A DNA stretch of 64,000 nucleotides. Origin: CAZUMH01 sp964621645 (GTDB lineage: Bacteria > Zhuqueibacterota > QNDG01 > JAGLOF01). Position numbers and translations under genes: made by a program. The stretch is from positions 12,451 to 76,450 of the forward strand of contig CAZUMH010000004.1 in assembly GCA_964621645.1 (NCBI GenBank). The letters are read 5' to 3'. Of the stretch, positions 28,041 to 38,510 are shown piece by piece. Position 1 is the first letter of the stretch; the number at the start of each line of letters is the position of its first letter. The notes beneath the pieces were generated by a model that did no database searches, had not been told where the DNA came from, and saw nothing but the letters and a program-made list of their open reading frames with translations.

Positions 28041-29023
28041 AAACCAAGTTGATTATTATTGTTTTATTGTTAAGCGCTTCCTTGTATGCCGAAGATCCCC
28101 GGTATGTTACCATAAGCACGCTGCAGGCTGCTCCAATGGCTCTGGGGGGGGCCTATACCGCCTGGCGGGACGGCCTGCCGGCGCTGGCGTATAATCCAGC
28201 CGCCTTCATGCCATCGCCTGGGGTGCTGTCTGCCCGGTTCTCTATTTCCCTTAATCCTTTTGCTCCTCTTATCGTGGCGAAATCTCCGGGAATGCGGAAT
28301 GACTGGCGGTTTTATACTGCTTCTCTTTTTCAGGGAATGTCACTTTCATTAGGGAGAGTGGCTGTTGGATTGGTTCTCTATAATGAGTCCCTCGTTCCGG
28401 AAGAGAGACTGATCCGGCCGCAGGTTTTTTCAGGGAAGGGATTATTTCAACGTGGTTCCACCATAGTGGGCATGTCCCTTGCTTTGGCACCTCGGGTAGC
28501 GATAGGAGCCTCGGCGGAATACCTGACCAAAGAAACCGAGAACGGTACCTCATGGGGTGTGGGGTATCGATACGGACTTTCCATTATGATGAAACATTCT
28601 CTGGATGTCGGCATCTGTTTTATGAATTTTCCTCCCGGATTTAAAGATGAACACCTGGTGATGGAGCGGTTTGCGGATGAGACGCTGAATATTGGTGTGC
28701 GCTACGCCCCAGTGACTTTTTTATGCCTTGCCGCCGATATCCGGAATGTCAGTGATGAGGATAAAGCCGCGGTAAGAGAACCGCATCTGGGGCTGGAACT
28801 GCTTCCTCTGCAAAAGTTAAAACTGCGGCTGGGATACACACGCTACCGCGGCGGCGAGAATTATATCAGCCTGGGGGCGGGCCTGTTCGACGGTCAAAGA
28901 GCCGGACCGGGAAGTCCGGACGGGATAATGGAACATCTGAGATTAGACGGCGCCATCCTCTGGAAGGGGAAAATCGGTGCCGATGACCGCTGGATATTTC
29001 TCACCGGGTCCATCGTGATTTGA
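28037..29023 (+). CDS. PorV/PorQ- or UPF0164-like outer-membrane protein
   Basis: This 328-residue protein has a signal peptide (LIIIVLLLSASLYAED) and an opening like PorV-family proteins (APMALGGAYTAWRDGLPAL followed by YNPAAF). The rest alternates beta-strand-like segments and ends in a hydrophobic strand (WIFLTGSIVI). It is a probable FadL/PorV-fold barrel. The GTG start overlaps the lnt stop (GTGA); a longer in-frame extension lies wholly inside lnt and is rejected. A T9SS or transport role is possible but not shown. Confidence 0.75.
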   Translation: MKTKLIIIVLLLSASLYAEDPRYVTISTLQAAPMALGGAYTAWRDGLPALAYNPAAFMPSPGVLSARFSISLNPFAPLIVAKSPGMRNDWRFYTASLFQGMSLSLGRVAVGLVLYNESLVPEERLIRPQVFSGKGLFQRGSTIVGMSLALAPRVAIGASAEYLTKETENGTSWGVGYRYGLSIMMKHSLDVGICFMNFPPGFKDEHLVMERFADETLNIGVRYAPVTFLCLAADIRNVSDEDKAAVREPHLGLELLPLQKLKLRLGYTRYRGGENYISLGAGLFDGQRAGPGSPDGIMEHLRLDGAILWKGKIGADDRWIFLTGSIVI

Positions 29024-29032
29024 GGAAAATGG

Positions 29033-29662
29033 ATGCCCAATCGAGCGCTCATTTGTCTTTTTATGATGACTCTGTCCTGGCCTGATCTCCGGGCAGAACA
29101 GAACAGCATGGTAAATAAAAGAGCATCCACGAATATACAACGACTGGCGGCGGCGGCGGACAGTCTGGCAAGAATGATAACGGATACGTATTCCCTTGCT
29201 GGGGCCGAGCCTTTGCTTTTCAATAGGAAGACGACGGAGTCCGCTCTTGAAGCATATGTATATGATAGAATGGAACAGGAGTTAATGCTGGAGGGTGTTC
29301 ATCTTCTCATCGCAGACAGTGAACCGCAGCCCTCTGTCCTCTCTGTCCGGCTTGAACAGGCCGCGGTTTATTATGACCGAATACATGAGGGAGGGCTGTT
29401 CCAGGACCGCGTTGTCGATCGTACCGTGGTTGTCAAGACAAGGGCCCTCCTGTCGACACAGGAAGAAACCGGGCGATTGTTCACTGTCAGCCTGAAAGAT
29501 AGTTTCCCTCTTCTGGAGCGTGAAGAGGTGGAGAAGGATGGAGCCTTGCTGGGACGGATAGATCTTCCAGATAGTGGCTTGGACAGATGGGCGGAGGTCG
29601 TCATCTCAACCGCCACCTTCGGTCTTATCGCCTATCTGTTCTATAAGGCACGAAGCAGATAA
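29033..29662 (+). CDS. Hypothetical exported or membrane protein
   Basis: This 209-residue protein is not recognised. It starts with a short hydrophobic, signal-like segment (LICLFMMTLSW), continues with a soluble mixed region, and ends in one hydrophobic helix (VVISTATFGLIAYLFY) followed by a positive tail (KARSR). The C-terminal anchor with basic residues outward of it suggests an inner-membrane protein with a periplasmic domain. AGGA lies six bases before the ATG. It sits between the PorV-like gene and bamD, so an envelope role is likely. Confidence 0.6.
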   Translation: MPNRALICLFMMTLSWPDLRAEQNSMVNKRASTNIQRLAAAADSLARMITDTYSLAGAEPLLFNRKTTESALEAYVYDRMEQELMLEGVHLLIADSEPQPSVLSVRLEQAAVYYDRIHEGGLFQDRVVDRTVVVKTRALLSTQEETGRLFTVSLKDSFPLLEREEVEKDGALLGRIDLPDSGLDRWAEVVISTATFGLIAYLFYKARSR

Positions 29663-29676
29663 ACTGGGGAGTAGCT

Positions 29677-30468
29677 ATGAGACAGGGAAAATTTTTCGTT
29701 TATATCTTCTTTTTCACCATGCTGGCCGGGATATCCGGTTGCAGACGGGAACTGGTAAACTTCCAGGAAATGGCCCCGGAGGAGCAGTTCCTCTATGCCA
29801 AAAAGTTCTTCGACAAGAAAGACTATTACAATGCCAAACTGCAATTTACCAGAGTCGTTATGAACAATTCAGGTAATCCGATCATTGAGAAGGCGCAGTT
29901 TTATCTGGGAGAATCCTATTTTTACAACGAAGAATACATTCTGGCCATTGAAGAATTCAAGAAACTGGTGTCGAGCATGCCGCAGAGCGAATTGGCCGAT
30001 GATGCTGTTTTTAAAATAGCCCGGTCGTATGATGAACTCTCACCAAAATATGCACTCGATCAAGAGTATACCAACAAAGCGATCAGTCAGTACCAGTTAT
30101 TTCTCGAAGAGTATCCGAACTCGGAATTCGCTGTCGAAGCCAGGAGAAGATTACATGCCTTGCGGAATAGACTGGGGATGAAGGAATTCAAGGTAGGAGA
30201 ACTCTATCGCAAGATGGGCTATCAGCGGGCCGCTCTCATTTCCTATCAAACGGTTATCGATGAATTCTACGACACTGATATGATAGACGACGCCTTATAT
30301 CGAAAAGGAGAATGTCATATAAGCATGGGAGACCTGGAGGACGCGGAGAAGACCTTTCAGGAACTGCTGACGAAATTCCCGGAAAGCAAATATAGAGAGA
30401 AAGCGGAAAGCCGACTGCGCAGCATACAAGAAGAATTGAGCAAGTATACCATCAAGGAAGAAAAGTAG
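29677..30468 (+). CDS. bamD: Outer-membrane assembly lipoprotein BamD
   Basis: This 263-residue lipoprotein has a lipobox (LAGISGC, Cys near residue 22) and five TPR-like repeats (FFDKKDYYNAKLQF; FYNEEYILAIEEFKK; FPESKYREKAESRL). BamD acts with BamA to fold beta-barrel proteins into the outer membrane. Length and repeat layout fit BamD (YfiO) well. GGGGAG precedes the ATG. It is followed without a gap by nadD. Confidence 0.9.
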   Translation: MRQGKFFVYIFFFTMLAGISGCRRELVNFQEMAPEEQFLYAKKFFDKKDYYNAKLQFTRVVMNNSGNPIIEKAQFYLGESYFYNEEYILAIEEFKKLVSSMPQSELADDAVFKIARSYDELSPKYALDQEYTNKAISQYQLFLEEYPNSEFAVEARRRLHALRNRLGMKEFKVGELYRKMGYQRAALISYQTVIDEFYDTDMIDDALYRKGECHISMGDLEDAEKTFQELLTKFPESKYREKAESRLRSIQEELSKYTIKEEK

Positions 30469-31059
30469 ATGCGAATAGGGCTTATGGGAGGGACCTTCGA
30501 TCCGGTCCATCTGGGTCATTTGATTATGGCGGAATGGACGAAGAGTGAGTTGCTGCTGGATAGAATCGTCTTTATCCCATCCGGCCGTCCGCCACATAAG
30601 GAATCACATGAGCTGACTCCGGCACCTGTCAGGCGGGCCCTGCTGGAAGCGGCTCTGGCCCATGAAGAAGATTACGATATCTCTGAGGTGGAGCTGGGCC
30701 GGGAAGGAATTTCATATACGATAGATACGGTGCGGAGTTTACTGGATGATCATCACTACAAGAATGCCGAACTTTTCATGATCATCGGAGCGGATACCCT
30801 TCTGGAACTGCATACCTGGAAGCACCCGGAAACGGTGCTGTCATTGGTTCAGATGGTAGTATGCCTGCGGCCTGGTTTCCCGCTGGAAAAGGCCGATGGT
30901 GAATTCCTCTCAAAGGTCAACGTGATTCCCTTTCCGTTCATCGATATATCTTCGAGCCGTATTCGGGAAAGAGTACGACAGGGGAAATCCATACATTTTC
31001 TCGTCCCGGCCGCGGTGGAGGAATATATTCACAAAACAGGATTATATAGGCCGGAATGA
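30469..31059 (+). CDS. nadD: Nicotinate-nucleotide adenylyltransferase
   Basis: This 196-residue enzyme adenylates nicotinate mononucleotide to make deamido-NAD. The nucleotidyltransferase motif GGTFDPVHLGH lies near the start, and the C-terminal ISSSRIRERV is the second ATP-site motif. The ATG follows the bamD stop directly. The ribosomal silencing factor gene that often follows nadD is not here. Confidence 0.95.
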   Translation: MRIGLMGGTFDPVHLGHLIMAEWTKSELLLDRIVFIPSGRPPHKESHELTPAPVRRALLEAALAHEEDYDISEVELGREGISYTIDTVRSLLDDHHYKNAELFMIIGADTLLELHTWKHPETVLSLVQMVVCLRPGFPLEKADGEFLSKVNVIPFPFIDISSSRIRERVRQGKSIHFLVPAAVEEYIHKTGLYRPE

Positions 31060-31838
31060 TCTGGGTGTTGAGAAAGACGGGCCGGCAGGTGCTGAACCTT
31101 CTTCAGGAGACGGGAAGAAGCGTGATGCTGCTGGCGGGAGTAGTGAGAAATGCCGGCTACCTCACAACCCATTCACGTCTTCTCTTTTCCCAAATGATGA
31201 AAATAGGGGTTACGTCGCTTCCCCTGGTGGCGGTGGTCAGTCTCTTCACCGGAGCGGTATCAGCCTGGCAGGCCGCTTACCAGTTTCAGGGAATCGTCAG
31301 TCGGGAAATGGCCCTTAATTTTCTGGGCGCGGCGGTGAGCGCGGCTATCCTTATCGAACTGGCGCCGGTGCTTACCGGTTTGGTGATCGCCGGCCGGGTG
31401 GGAGCTTCCCTGGCCGCAGAACTTGGTTCCATGAAGGTCACGGAGCAGGTGGATGCGCTGGAGGTTCTGGCCATCGACCCGTTACGTTTCTTGGCTACAC
31501 CACGGATTTTCGCGGGTACTGTCATGCTGCCCGTACTGGTGATCTACGCCGATATCATTGCTCATATCGGAGCCGTGGCAGTGGCGGGATTTCTCCTTGA
31601 CCTTTCACCTCGGGTATTCTTTGCCAGCATTCAGGAGCACTTTCTGGCCCATAATGTCACCGCCGGGATCATCAAGGCGTTGGTGTTCGGGGCCGGAACT
31701 GCGGTGATCGGCTGTTCTATCGGCCTGAATACGAAAGGAGGGGCGGAAGGAGTGGGACGTTCGACGATCAAAGCCTTTGTCTACTCTTCGGCGTTCATTT
31801 TGATTGCCGATTATCTTTTAGCAATGATTCTTTTTTAA
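31056..31838 (+). CDS. mlaE: MlaE-family lipid ABC transporter permease
   Basis: This 260-residue inner-membrane permease of the MlaE/YrbE family takes part in moving phospholipids between membranes. Diagnostic blocks are GRVGASLAAELGSMKVTEQV (family signature), VDALEVLAIDP and the later GFLLDLS. About five or six hydrophobic segments are visible. It overlaps nadD by four bases and is followed directly by the ATPase gene. No MCE-domain (MlaD) gene lies next to it. Confidence 0.9.
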   Translation: MIWVLRKTGRQVLNLLQETGRSVMLLAGVVRNAGYLTTHSRLLFSQMMKIGVTSLPLVAVVSLFTGAVSAWQAAYQFQGIVSREMALNFLGAAVSAAILIELAPVLTGLVIAGRVGASLAAELGSMKVTEQVDALEVLAIDPLRFLATPRIFAGTVMLPVLVIYADIIAHIGAVAVAGFLLDLSPRVFFASIQEHFLAHNVTAGIIKALVFGAGTAVIGCSIGLNTKGGAEGVGRSTIKAFVYSSAFILIADYLLAMILF

Positions 31839-32600
31839 ATGATGCGGTTACCGGTGATTGAAATAAAACATCTGAAAAAATCATTCGACGACAAAGAGGT
31901 TTTAAAAGACGTTAATCTCCTCTGTGATGAAGGTAAGTCAACGGTCATCGTGGGACGGAGCGGCTGCGGCAAGAGTGTGCTGCTCAAATCTATTATCGGT
32001 TTGATTCGCCCGGAAGCGGGGGAAATACTGGTTGACGGCGAAAATATAATCGGGATGAAAAAAAATGATCTTTTCCGGGTACGCCGCAAATTCGGGATGC
32101 TGTTTCAGGGCGCGGCCCTGTTCGATTCCCTTACAGTGGCGGGAAACGTGGCCCTGCCGTTGGTAGAACATACCAGACTCAGCGAGGAAGAAATTCGCGG
32201 CCGGGTAAAGAGCAAGCTTTCCATGGTAGATCTGGCGGGAGCTGAGGACAAAATGACAAGCGAACTCTCGGGGGGCATGAGGAAACGGGTCGGTCTGGCC
32301 AGGGCCTTGATCATGGATCCTAAATTCATTCTCTACGACGAACCGACCACCGGACTTGATCCCATCACCTCCGCGGCTATCGATGCCCTGATAAGGGAGA
32401 CACAGGCGCGTCTCGGTTTGACTTCCATAATTGTCACCCATAAAATGGACAGCGCCTTCCATGTGGGTGACAGTATTGCCATGCTGGAAGGAGGCAGGAT
32501 CATTTTTTCCGGCAGTATCGATGAATTCAAAAAGAGTGAAAAAAAAGAGATCCGCGCTTTCTGCGGTAAAACAGAGCTGAAGGCGGGGGATGAGCGATGA
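31839..32600 (+). CDS. mlaF: MlaF-like ABC transporter ATP-binding protein
   Basis: This 253-residue ATPase pairs with the upstream permease. Walker A is GRSGCGKS, the ABC signature is LSGGMRKRVGLARAL (the GMRKR form typical of MlaF), Walker B is FILYDEPTTGLDP, and the switch histidine is in IIVTHKMDS. Start codon choice lies between two adjacent ATGs. It overlaps radA by four bases. Confidence 0.92.
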   Translation: MMRLPVIEIKHLKKSFDDKEVLKDVNLLCDEGKSTVIVGRSGCGKSVLLKSIIGLIRPEAGEILVDGENIIGMKKNDLFRVRRKFGMLFQGAALFDSLTVAGNVALPLVEHTRLSEEEIRGRVKSKLSMVDLAGAEDKMTSELSGGMRKRVGLARALIMDPKFILYDEPTTGLDPITSAAIDALIRETQARLGLTSIIVTHKMDSAFHVGDSIAMLEGGRIIFSGSIDEFKKSEKKEIRAFCGKTELKAGDER

Positions 32601-33985
32601 CGGCAAAACAGCGCAGTGTATATACATGCCAGCAGTGCGGGTACAGCGTTCCGCGCTGGCTGGGCCGTTGCCCAGAATGTGGGAATTGGAACAGTTTCGT
32701 GGAAGAAGTGGTGATCCGGGAAAGTTCCGGTTCCCGAGGGAAGAAATCCTCATTCGTTCCGCAGCCATTGCCGATAACCGAAGTCAAGCCCGCAGTGGAG
32801 ATGCGTCTGGGTACCGGAATTGGAGAGCTGGACCGGGTGCTGGGAGGCGGTTTGGTTCCCGGAGGCGTCTTCCTGGTGGGCGGCGCGCCTGGAATAGGCA
32901 AATCCACTCTGCTTCTGCAAGCGGGGGAGGCCCTGGCCCGGCAGGGGCGCACAGTGCTGTACATCTCAGGAGAGGAATCACTTTCCCAGATCAAGATGCG
33001 CGCGGACAGACTGGGCCTTTCCAGCGATAATTTTTTACTTTTAGCTGAAACGGATGTCGAGGCCATCCTGAACTGCCTCAAGGAAACCAAGCCGCAGGTG
33101 GCAGTGGTTGATTCGGTGCAGACGATATTTTCTCCACTTCTGGAAAGTCTGCCGGGCAATGTCAGTCAGGTTCGGCAATCGGGGCACAGTCTGACGCTGG
33201 CCGCCAAAGAGTCCTCCATCGCCATGTTCCTGGTGGGGCATCTCACCAAAGACGGAAATATAGCCGGTCCCCGGGTGTTGGAACATCTGGTGGACGGACT
33301 GCTCATGCTGGAAGGAGACGATCAGCATCTCTATCGGCTTCTCCGGGCCGTAAAGAACCGTTTCGGATCAACCAATGAGGTTGGTATTTTCGAGATGTCC
33401 GACCGGGGCATTATTGAAGTAAGCAATCCCTCCCGGTATCTCATCGGTGAAAACCGGGAAGGAGTGTCGGGGACGGCGATCACCGTCAGTCTGGAAGGGT
33501 CGCGTCCCCTTCTCATAGAGGTACAGGCGCTGGTGTCCTCCACGAGTTATGGTATGCCGCAGCGTACAGCGACAGGGATCCCCCAGCGCCGGCTCGCTAT
33601 TCTGCTGGCAGTTCTGGAAAAGCGTCTCGGTTTTAAATTCGGTACCCAGGACGTGTTCGTGAATACCGCGGGCGGATTGCAGCTCAACGAACCGGCCTCG
33701 GATCTGGCGGTGGCCGCCGCGTTGGTTTCAAGTCTGAAGGATCGTCCTCTCCCCGCATCGATGGCCCTGTTCGGAGAGATCGGCCTGACAGGAGAGGTAC
33801 GAGGTGTCTCCCACGTGCACAGCCGCGTGAAGGAGGCATCCCGCCTTGGTTTCAATACCCTGGTCCTGCCCTCGGCCAACAGCGGTTCTGTCACTCCCCC
33901 CAAAGATGTGAAGATCACGGGTGTCAGGACCGTGGGAGAGGTGGTGCAGTCGCTTTTCCCCTCATCAGGAAACATCGGCGACTGA
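32597..33985 (+). CDS. radA: DNA repair protein RadA
   Basis: This 462-residue RecA-like helicase helps branch migration during recombination. It has the N-terminal C4 zinc finger (CQQCGYSVPRWLGRCPEC), Walker A GGAPGIGKST, the RadA-specific KNRFG motif and a C-terminal Lon-protease-like domain (LAVAAALVSS...). All expected parts are intact and the length is normal. It is in an ATGA overlap with mlaF and is followed by tgt without spacing. Confidence 0.96.
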   Translation: MTAKQRSVYTCQQCGYSVPRWLGRCPECGNWNSFVEEVVIRESSGSRGKKSSFVPQPLPITEVKPAVEMRLGTGIGELDRVLGGGLVPGGVFLVGGAPGIGKSTLLLQAGEALARQGRTVLYISGEESLSQIKMRADRLGLSSDNFLLLAETDVEAILNCLKETKPQVAVVDSVQTIFSPLLESLPGNVSQVRQSGHSLTLAAKESSIAMFLVGHLTKDGNIAGPRVLEHLVDGLLMLEGDDQHLYRLLRAVKNRFGSTNEVGIFEMSDRGIIEVSNPSRYLIGENREGVSGTAITVSLEGSRPLLIEVQALVSSTSYGMPQRTATGIPQRRLAILLAVLEKRLGFKFGTQDVFVNTAGGLQLNEPASDLAVAAALVSSLKDRPLPASMALFGEIGLTGEVRGVSHVHSRVKEASRLGFNTLVLPSANSGSVTPPKDVKITGVRTVGEVVQSLFPSSGNIGD

Positions 33986-35116
<1,131 letters not shown>

Positions 35117-35130
35117 ACAAGGAGGAAAGC

Positions 35131-35439
35131 ATGTATCAGATTATGTTAATGATGGGAAGCGGAGGACAGGGCGGAGGATCGTTGCTGGCTTTTCTGCCGC
35201 TCATCGTGATTATTTTTATCATGTATCTTTTTATGATCCGGCCCCAGGCCAAGAAACAGCGGGAACACAAGGCCATGCTTGATAACCTGCAAAAAGGAGA
35301 TAAGGTAATGACTTCCGGCGGGCTGATCGGCAGTGTCGCCGGTTTTAAGGAGAATGAGGGTACTGTTATCGTTAAATTTTCCGACAGCGTTAAAATTGAG
35401 ATGAGCCGTAACGCCATCGCGCAGGTGTTAACAAGGTAA
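35131..35439 (+). CDS. yajC: Preprotein translocase subunit YajC
   Basis: This 102-residue accessory Sec protein has one N-terminal membrane helix (LPLIVIIFIMYLFMI) followed by RPQAKKQREHKAML and GDKVMTSGGLIG, the family signature. ATG 35131 is preceded by AAGGAGGAAAG; a longer in-frame extension reads into tgt and is rejected. The secD and secF genes that usually follow yajC are absent here, and fmt follows instead. Confidence 0.94.
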   Translation: MYQIMLMMGSGGQGGGSLLAFLPLIVIIFIMYLFMIRPQAKKQREHKAMLDNLQKGDKVMTSGGLIGSVAGFKENEGTVIVKFSDSVKIEMSRNAIAQVLTR

Positions 35440-35445
35440 ACGATT

Positions 35446-36372
35446 ATGCTCATCGTCTTCATGGGCACTCCCGATTTTGCTGTACCAAGTCTGCGGCGGC
35501 TTCTGGCCGACGGCCATAGCATTCCCGCGGTGATAACCAGGCCTGATCTGCCTCGGGGAAGGGGACGAAAACGAAAGCCTACTCCAGTAAAGGAAGCGGC
35601 ACTGGAAGCCGGTCTAAAGGTGCTGCAGCCATCGAATCTGAATGACGAGTCATTCCGGGGTCAGCTGGCCGCGTTCCGGGCTGACTGTTTCGTAGTGGTG
35701 GCGTTTCGTATTCTTCCCCCTTCAATCTATACTCTCCCGAACTATGGAGCCTTTAACCTGCACGCTTCGCTGTTGCCGAAATACCGGGGAGCGGCCCCCA
35801 TTCAATGGGCCCTGATTCAGGGTGAAAAGGAAACAGGTGTAACAACTTTTTTCCTCAGAGAGAAAGTCGACACCGGTCCCATAATCCTGCAGGAACGGCT
35901 CCACATTCATGAAGGCGAGACAGCCGGAGAGCTGCATGACCGTTTGGCACTGCTGGGGGCGGAGGTGGTCTCCCGCACCGCCATGCTTATCGAGCAAGGG
36001 AGGGTAAAAGAGAAAGCTCAGAATGGAAAACCCACGAGAGCCCCGAAGCTGACTCCGTCCCTCTTTCGGATAGACTGGAACCGACCAGCGGAAGAGATTG
36101 TCAATCTTATCCGGGGTCTATCACCAAGTCCGGGAGCGGTAACGGAATGGAGGGGAGCACGCCTGAAGCTTACCAGGGCCGCCGTTGCTCCCTCTCTCGA
36201 ATCCCGATATGCGGCTGGAGAAATCTTGCTGCCGCGGCCGGATCGTATCCTGGTGCAGGCGGGCCAGGATATGGTCGAGCTACTGGAGCTGCAGCAGCAG
36301 GGTAAAAAGCGCTTGGCAGTGCCCGCATTTTTGCGGGGGAGTGATCTGCACACGGGAGAACAGTTCAGCTAA
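35446..36372 (+). CDS. fmt: Methionyl-tRNA formyltransferase
   Basis: This 308-residue enzyme formylates initiator Met-tRNA. The N-terminal FMGTPDFAVPSL, the catalytic FNLHASLLPKYRGAAPIQWA and TGVTTFFLREKVDTG blocks are diagnostic. A C-terminal OB-like domain follows. It lies six bases after yajC and precedes rsmB, a conserved pairing; the peptide deformylase gene often found upstream is not here. Confidence 0.96.
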   Translation: MLIVFMGTPDFAVPSLRRLLADGHSIPAVITRPDLPRGRGRKRKPTPVKEAALEAGLKVLQPSNLNDESFRGQLAAFRADCFVVVAFRILPPSIYTLPNYGAFNLHASLLPKYRGAAPIQWALIQGEKETGVTTFFLREKVDTGPIILQERLHIHEGETAGELHDRLALLGAEVVSRTAMLIEQGRVKEKAQNGKPTRAPKLTPSLFRIDWNRPAEEIVNLIRGLSPSPGAVTEWRGARLKLTRAAVAPSLESRYAAGEILLPRPDRILVQAGQDMVELLELQQQGKKRLAVPAFLRGSDLHTGEQFS

Positions 36373-36422
36373 CCAGGTCGAATCGGGAGGAGAGCATCAG
36401 CGGTAATGGAGACAAAATCCGG

Positions 36423-37733
36423 ATGTCGGCGGCGAGTATCTGCCGCAGAGTATTTGCCGATGCCAGCTATGCAGACATCCTGCTGCAGGAGACAATCCGG
36501 AACGCTTCGTTTTCTTCTGAGGATCGATCTCTGCTGACAGAGCTGGTTAACGGAACAATACGATGGAAGCTGACCCTGGAGTACTGGCTCAGACGGGCCT
36601 ACAGGGGCCGCTGGGAAAAGATGCCGGAGATGACGCGCTGGCATCTGATCATTGCCCTCTACCAGATTCGTTTTTCAGAAAGGATCCCTGATTACGCTGT
36701 GGTCCATGAAGCCGTTCATCTGGCCGGAAAAAATAACGGAGATTATTGGGCCCGGGTGGTTAACGGGGTGTTGCGGAATATCCTTCGTCATCCCGAGAGT
36801 CTTTCGCTTCCATCAGGCGGCAAGGCGGAGGATATTGCCATACAATGGTCTCATCCTGAATGGCTCATACGGAACTGGCTGAGACAATTCGGCGGGGAAA
36901 AGACACTGAACCTCTGCCGGGCCGACAACCAAAGACCGCGTTTCGGCATTCGGGTCAATGCCATGAAAACGGACCGGCAGGCCGTGGTGGAATCCGCAGA
37001 AATCGCTCCCTTCGCGGTGCGGATATCGGATCTGCTGCCGGAATTCCTGGTAGCCGAACGAGTGGCGGGGCTGCCTGAGACGGAACTGTTTCGCGGGGGC
37101 GCGATCTCACTTCAGGATGAATCCGCCGGCTTAGCCTCCCGGCTGCTTAATCCGGAAAAAGGAGACGTCATCCTGGATATGGCCTCGGCTCCGGGGGGAA
37201 AGGCGACCCATATGGCTGAACTGTGCCGGGAACAATGCCTGATTCTGGCTATGGACGTACATCCGCAGCGACTGGCGAAAGTACGGGACTATCAAAACCG
37301 TTTGGGTTTAAAAAAGATATTTCCTATTTTAGGAAACGCCAGGGAACCGCTGCCATTTCGCTCAGCGGATAAGATACTGCTGGATGCTCCCTGTACGGGA
37401 CTGGGTGTCATGGCGAAAAGAGCGGAACTGCGCTGGTTTCGCAATCGGGATGACCTGGAGGTGTTACGGCAGCTGCAATTGGAGATGCTGGCACGCGCCA
37501 GCGAGATAGTCAGGCCTGGAGGTGTTATACTATACAGCACCTGCAGCGTGATGCGGGAAGAGAATGAAGAAGTTGTGGAAAAATTTATCGGTGATAACAG
37601 AGAAATGAAAATCGATTCCGCGGCGGCCTTTCTGCCCGATGCGGTTGTGACCAAAGAAGGATTCGCAAGAACCTGGCCGGACGTACACGGCACGGACGGA
37701 GCATTTGCTGCACGATTAAGAAAAATTGGATAG
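36423..37733 (+). CDS. rsmB: 16S rRNA m5C967 methyltransferase
   Basis: This 436-residue protein joins an N-terminal NusB-like RNA-binding domain to a SAM-dependent m5C methyltransferase. SAM-binding DMASAPGGKATHMAEL and the catalytic cysteine regions LDAPCTGLG and LYSTCSVMREENEEVV are intact. Start ATG 36423 has GGAGA ten bases upstream. It follows fmt and precedes the PASTA protein, then rpe. Confidence 0.94.
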   Translation: MSAASICRRVFADASYADILLQETIRNASFSSEDRSLLTELVNGTIRWKLTLEYWLRRAYRGRWEKMPEMTRWHLIIALYQIRFSERIPDYAVVHEAVHLAGKNNGDYWARVVNGVLRNILRHPESLSLPSGGKAEDIAIQWSHPEWLIRNWLRQFGGEKTLNLCRADNQRPRFGIRVNAMKTDRQAVVESAEIAPFAVRISDLLPEFLVAERVAGLPETELFRGGAISLQDESAGLASRLLNPEKGDVILDMASAPGGKATHMAELCREQCLILAMDVHPQRLAKVRDYQNRLGLKKIFPILGNAREPLPFRSADKILLDAPCTGLGVMAKRAELRWFRNRDDLEVLRQLQLEMLARASEIVRPGGVILYSTCSVMREENEEVVEKFIGDNREMKIDSAAAFLPDAVVTKEGFARTWPDVHGTDGAFAARLRKIG

Positions 37734-37736
37734 ATC

Positions 37737-38510
37737 ATGAAACTTGTGACAATAATTGACTGGTTTAAGAAGAAAAGAGATATGTTCATCGGGCTGGGGC
37801 TCTGTCTGGTAACGCTGATGGTACTGGTGCTCCTGGCAGATTATGTGGTTATGCCCCTGTACACCCACCATGGGGTGGAGAGAGAGCTGCCGGATGTAAC
37901 GGAACTATCATTTGATGAGGCGAAAAAATTACTCCAGGATAACGGATTCAAGATTCTGCTGGAAAGAGAAAGATATGAAGCAACCTATCCCGAAAGTACG
38001 GTGGTGCAGCAGACGCCGCCGCCCTATTCCATGGTGAAGAAGGGAAGACGGATTTATGTTACCATCAGTGCCGGTGAGAAACGAATCGCCGTTCCTAATG
38101 TTGTGGGGATATCCGAGAGGGGAGCGCTGAATATGCTGCTGGAGGCCGGTCTTGAAACCGGCGATGTGTACTACGAATATGACAATTACCGACCCAAAGG
38201 AGTGGTGATTCGGCAGACGCTGGCCGCGGGAAGTGAGGTTCCTGAGCACTCCGTTATCAGCGTCATTGTGAGCAACGGCGTCATGCCTACCAGCTTCGAG
38301 GTTCCCAATCTGGTGGGAAAGAGTCTGGAGACAGCCAAGAAGATGCTGCAGCAGAACGGACTTATCCTGGGCCGGGTGGAATACAGGGTGAAGAAGGAAC
38401 TTATTCCGGAGACGGTGCTGGAGCAATCACTCAAGCCTAATACGAGAGTACCACGCGGCTACAGTGTCGATCTTATCGTCTCAAAACTTGAGGAAAATTC
38501 ATGGGAATAG
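37737..38510 (+). CDS. Membrane-anchored PASTA-domain protein without a kinase domain
   Basis: This 257-residue protein has a short cytoplasmic N-terminus (about 17 residues), one membrane helix (LGLCLVTLMVLVLLADYVV) and three PASTA repeats outside: ELPDVTELSFDEAKKLL, AVPNVVGISERGALNML and EVPNLVGKSLETAKKML. PASTA domains bind peptidoglycan fragments or beta-lactams in PrkC-type kinases and some penicillin-binding proteins. No kinase or transpeptidase domain is present. Gene order (fmt, rsmB, this gene, rpe) matches the location of the prpC-prkC-rsgA block in Firmicutes. A cell-wall-sensing or scaffold role is inferred. Confidence 0.88.
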   Translation: MKLVTIIDWFKKKRDMFIGLGLCLVTLMVLVLLADYVVMPLYTHHGVERELPDVTELSFDEAKKLLQDNGFKILLERERYEATYPESTVVQQTPPPYSMVKKGRRIYVTISAGEKRIAVPNVVGISERGALNMLLEAGLETGDVYYEYDNYRPKGVVIRQTLAAGSEVPEHSVISVIVSNGVMPTSFEVPNLVGKSLETAKKMLQQNGLILGRVEYRVKKELIPETVLEQSLKPNTRVPRGYSVDLIVSKLEENSWE

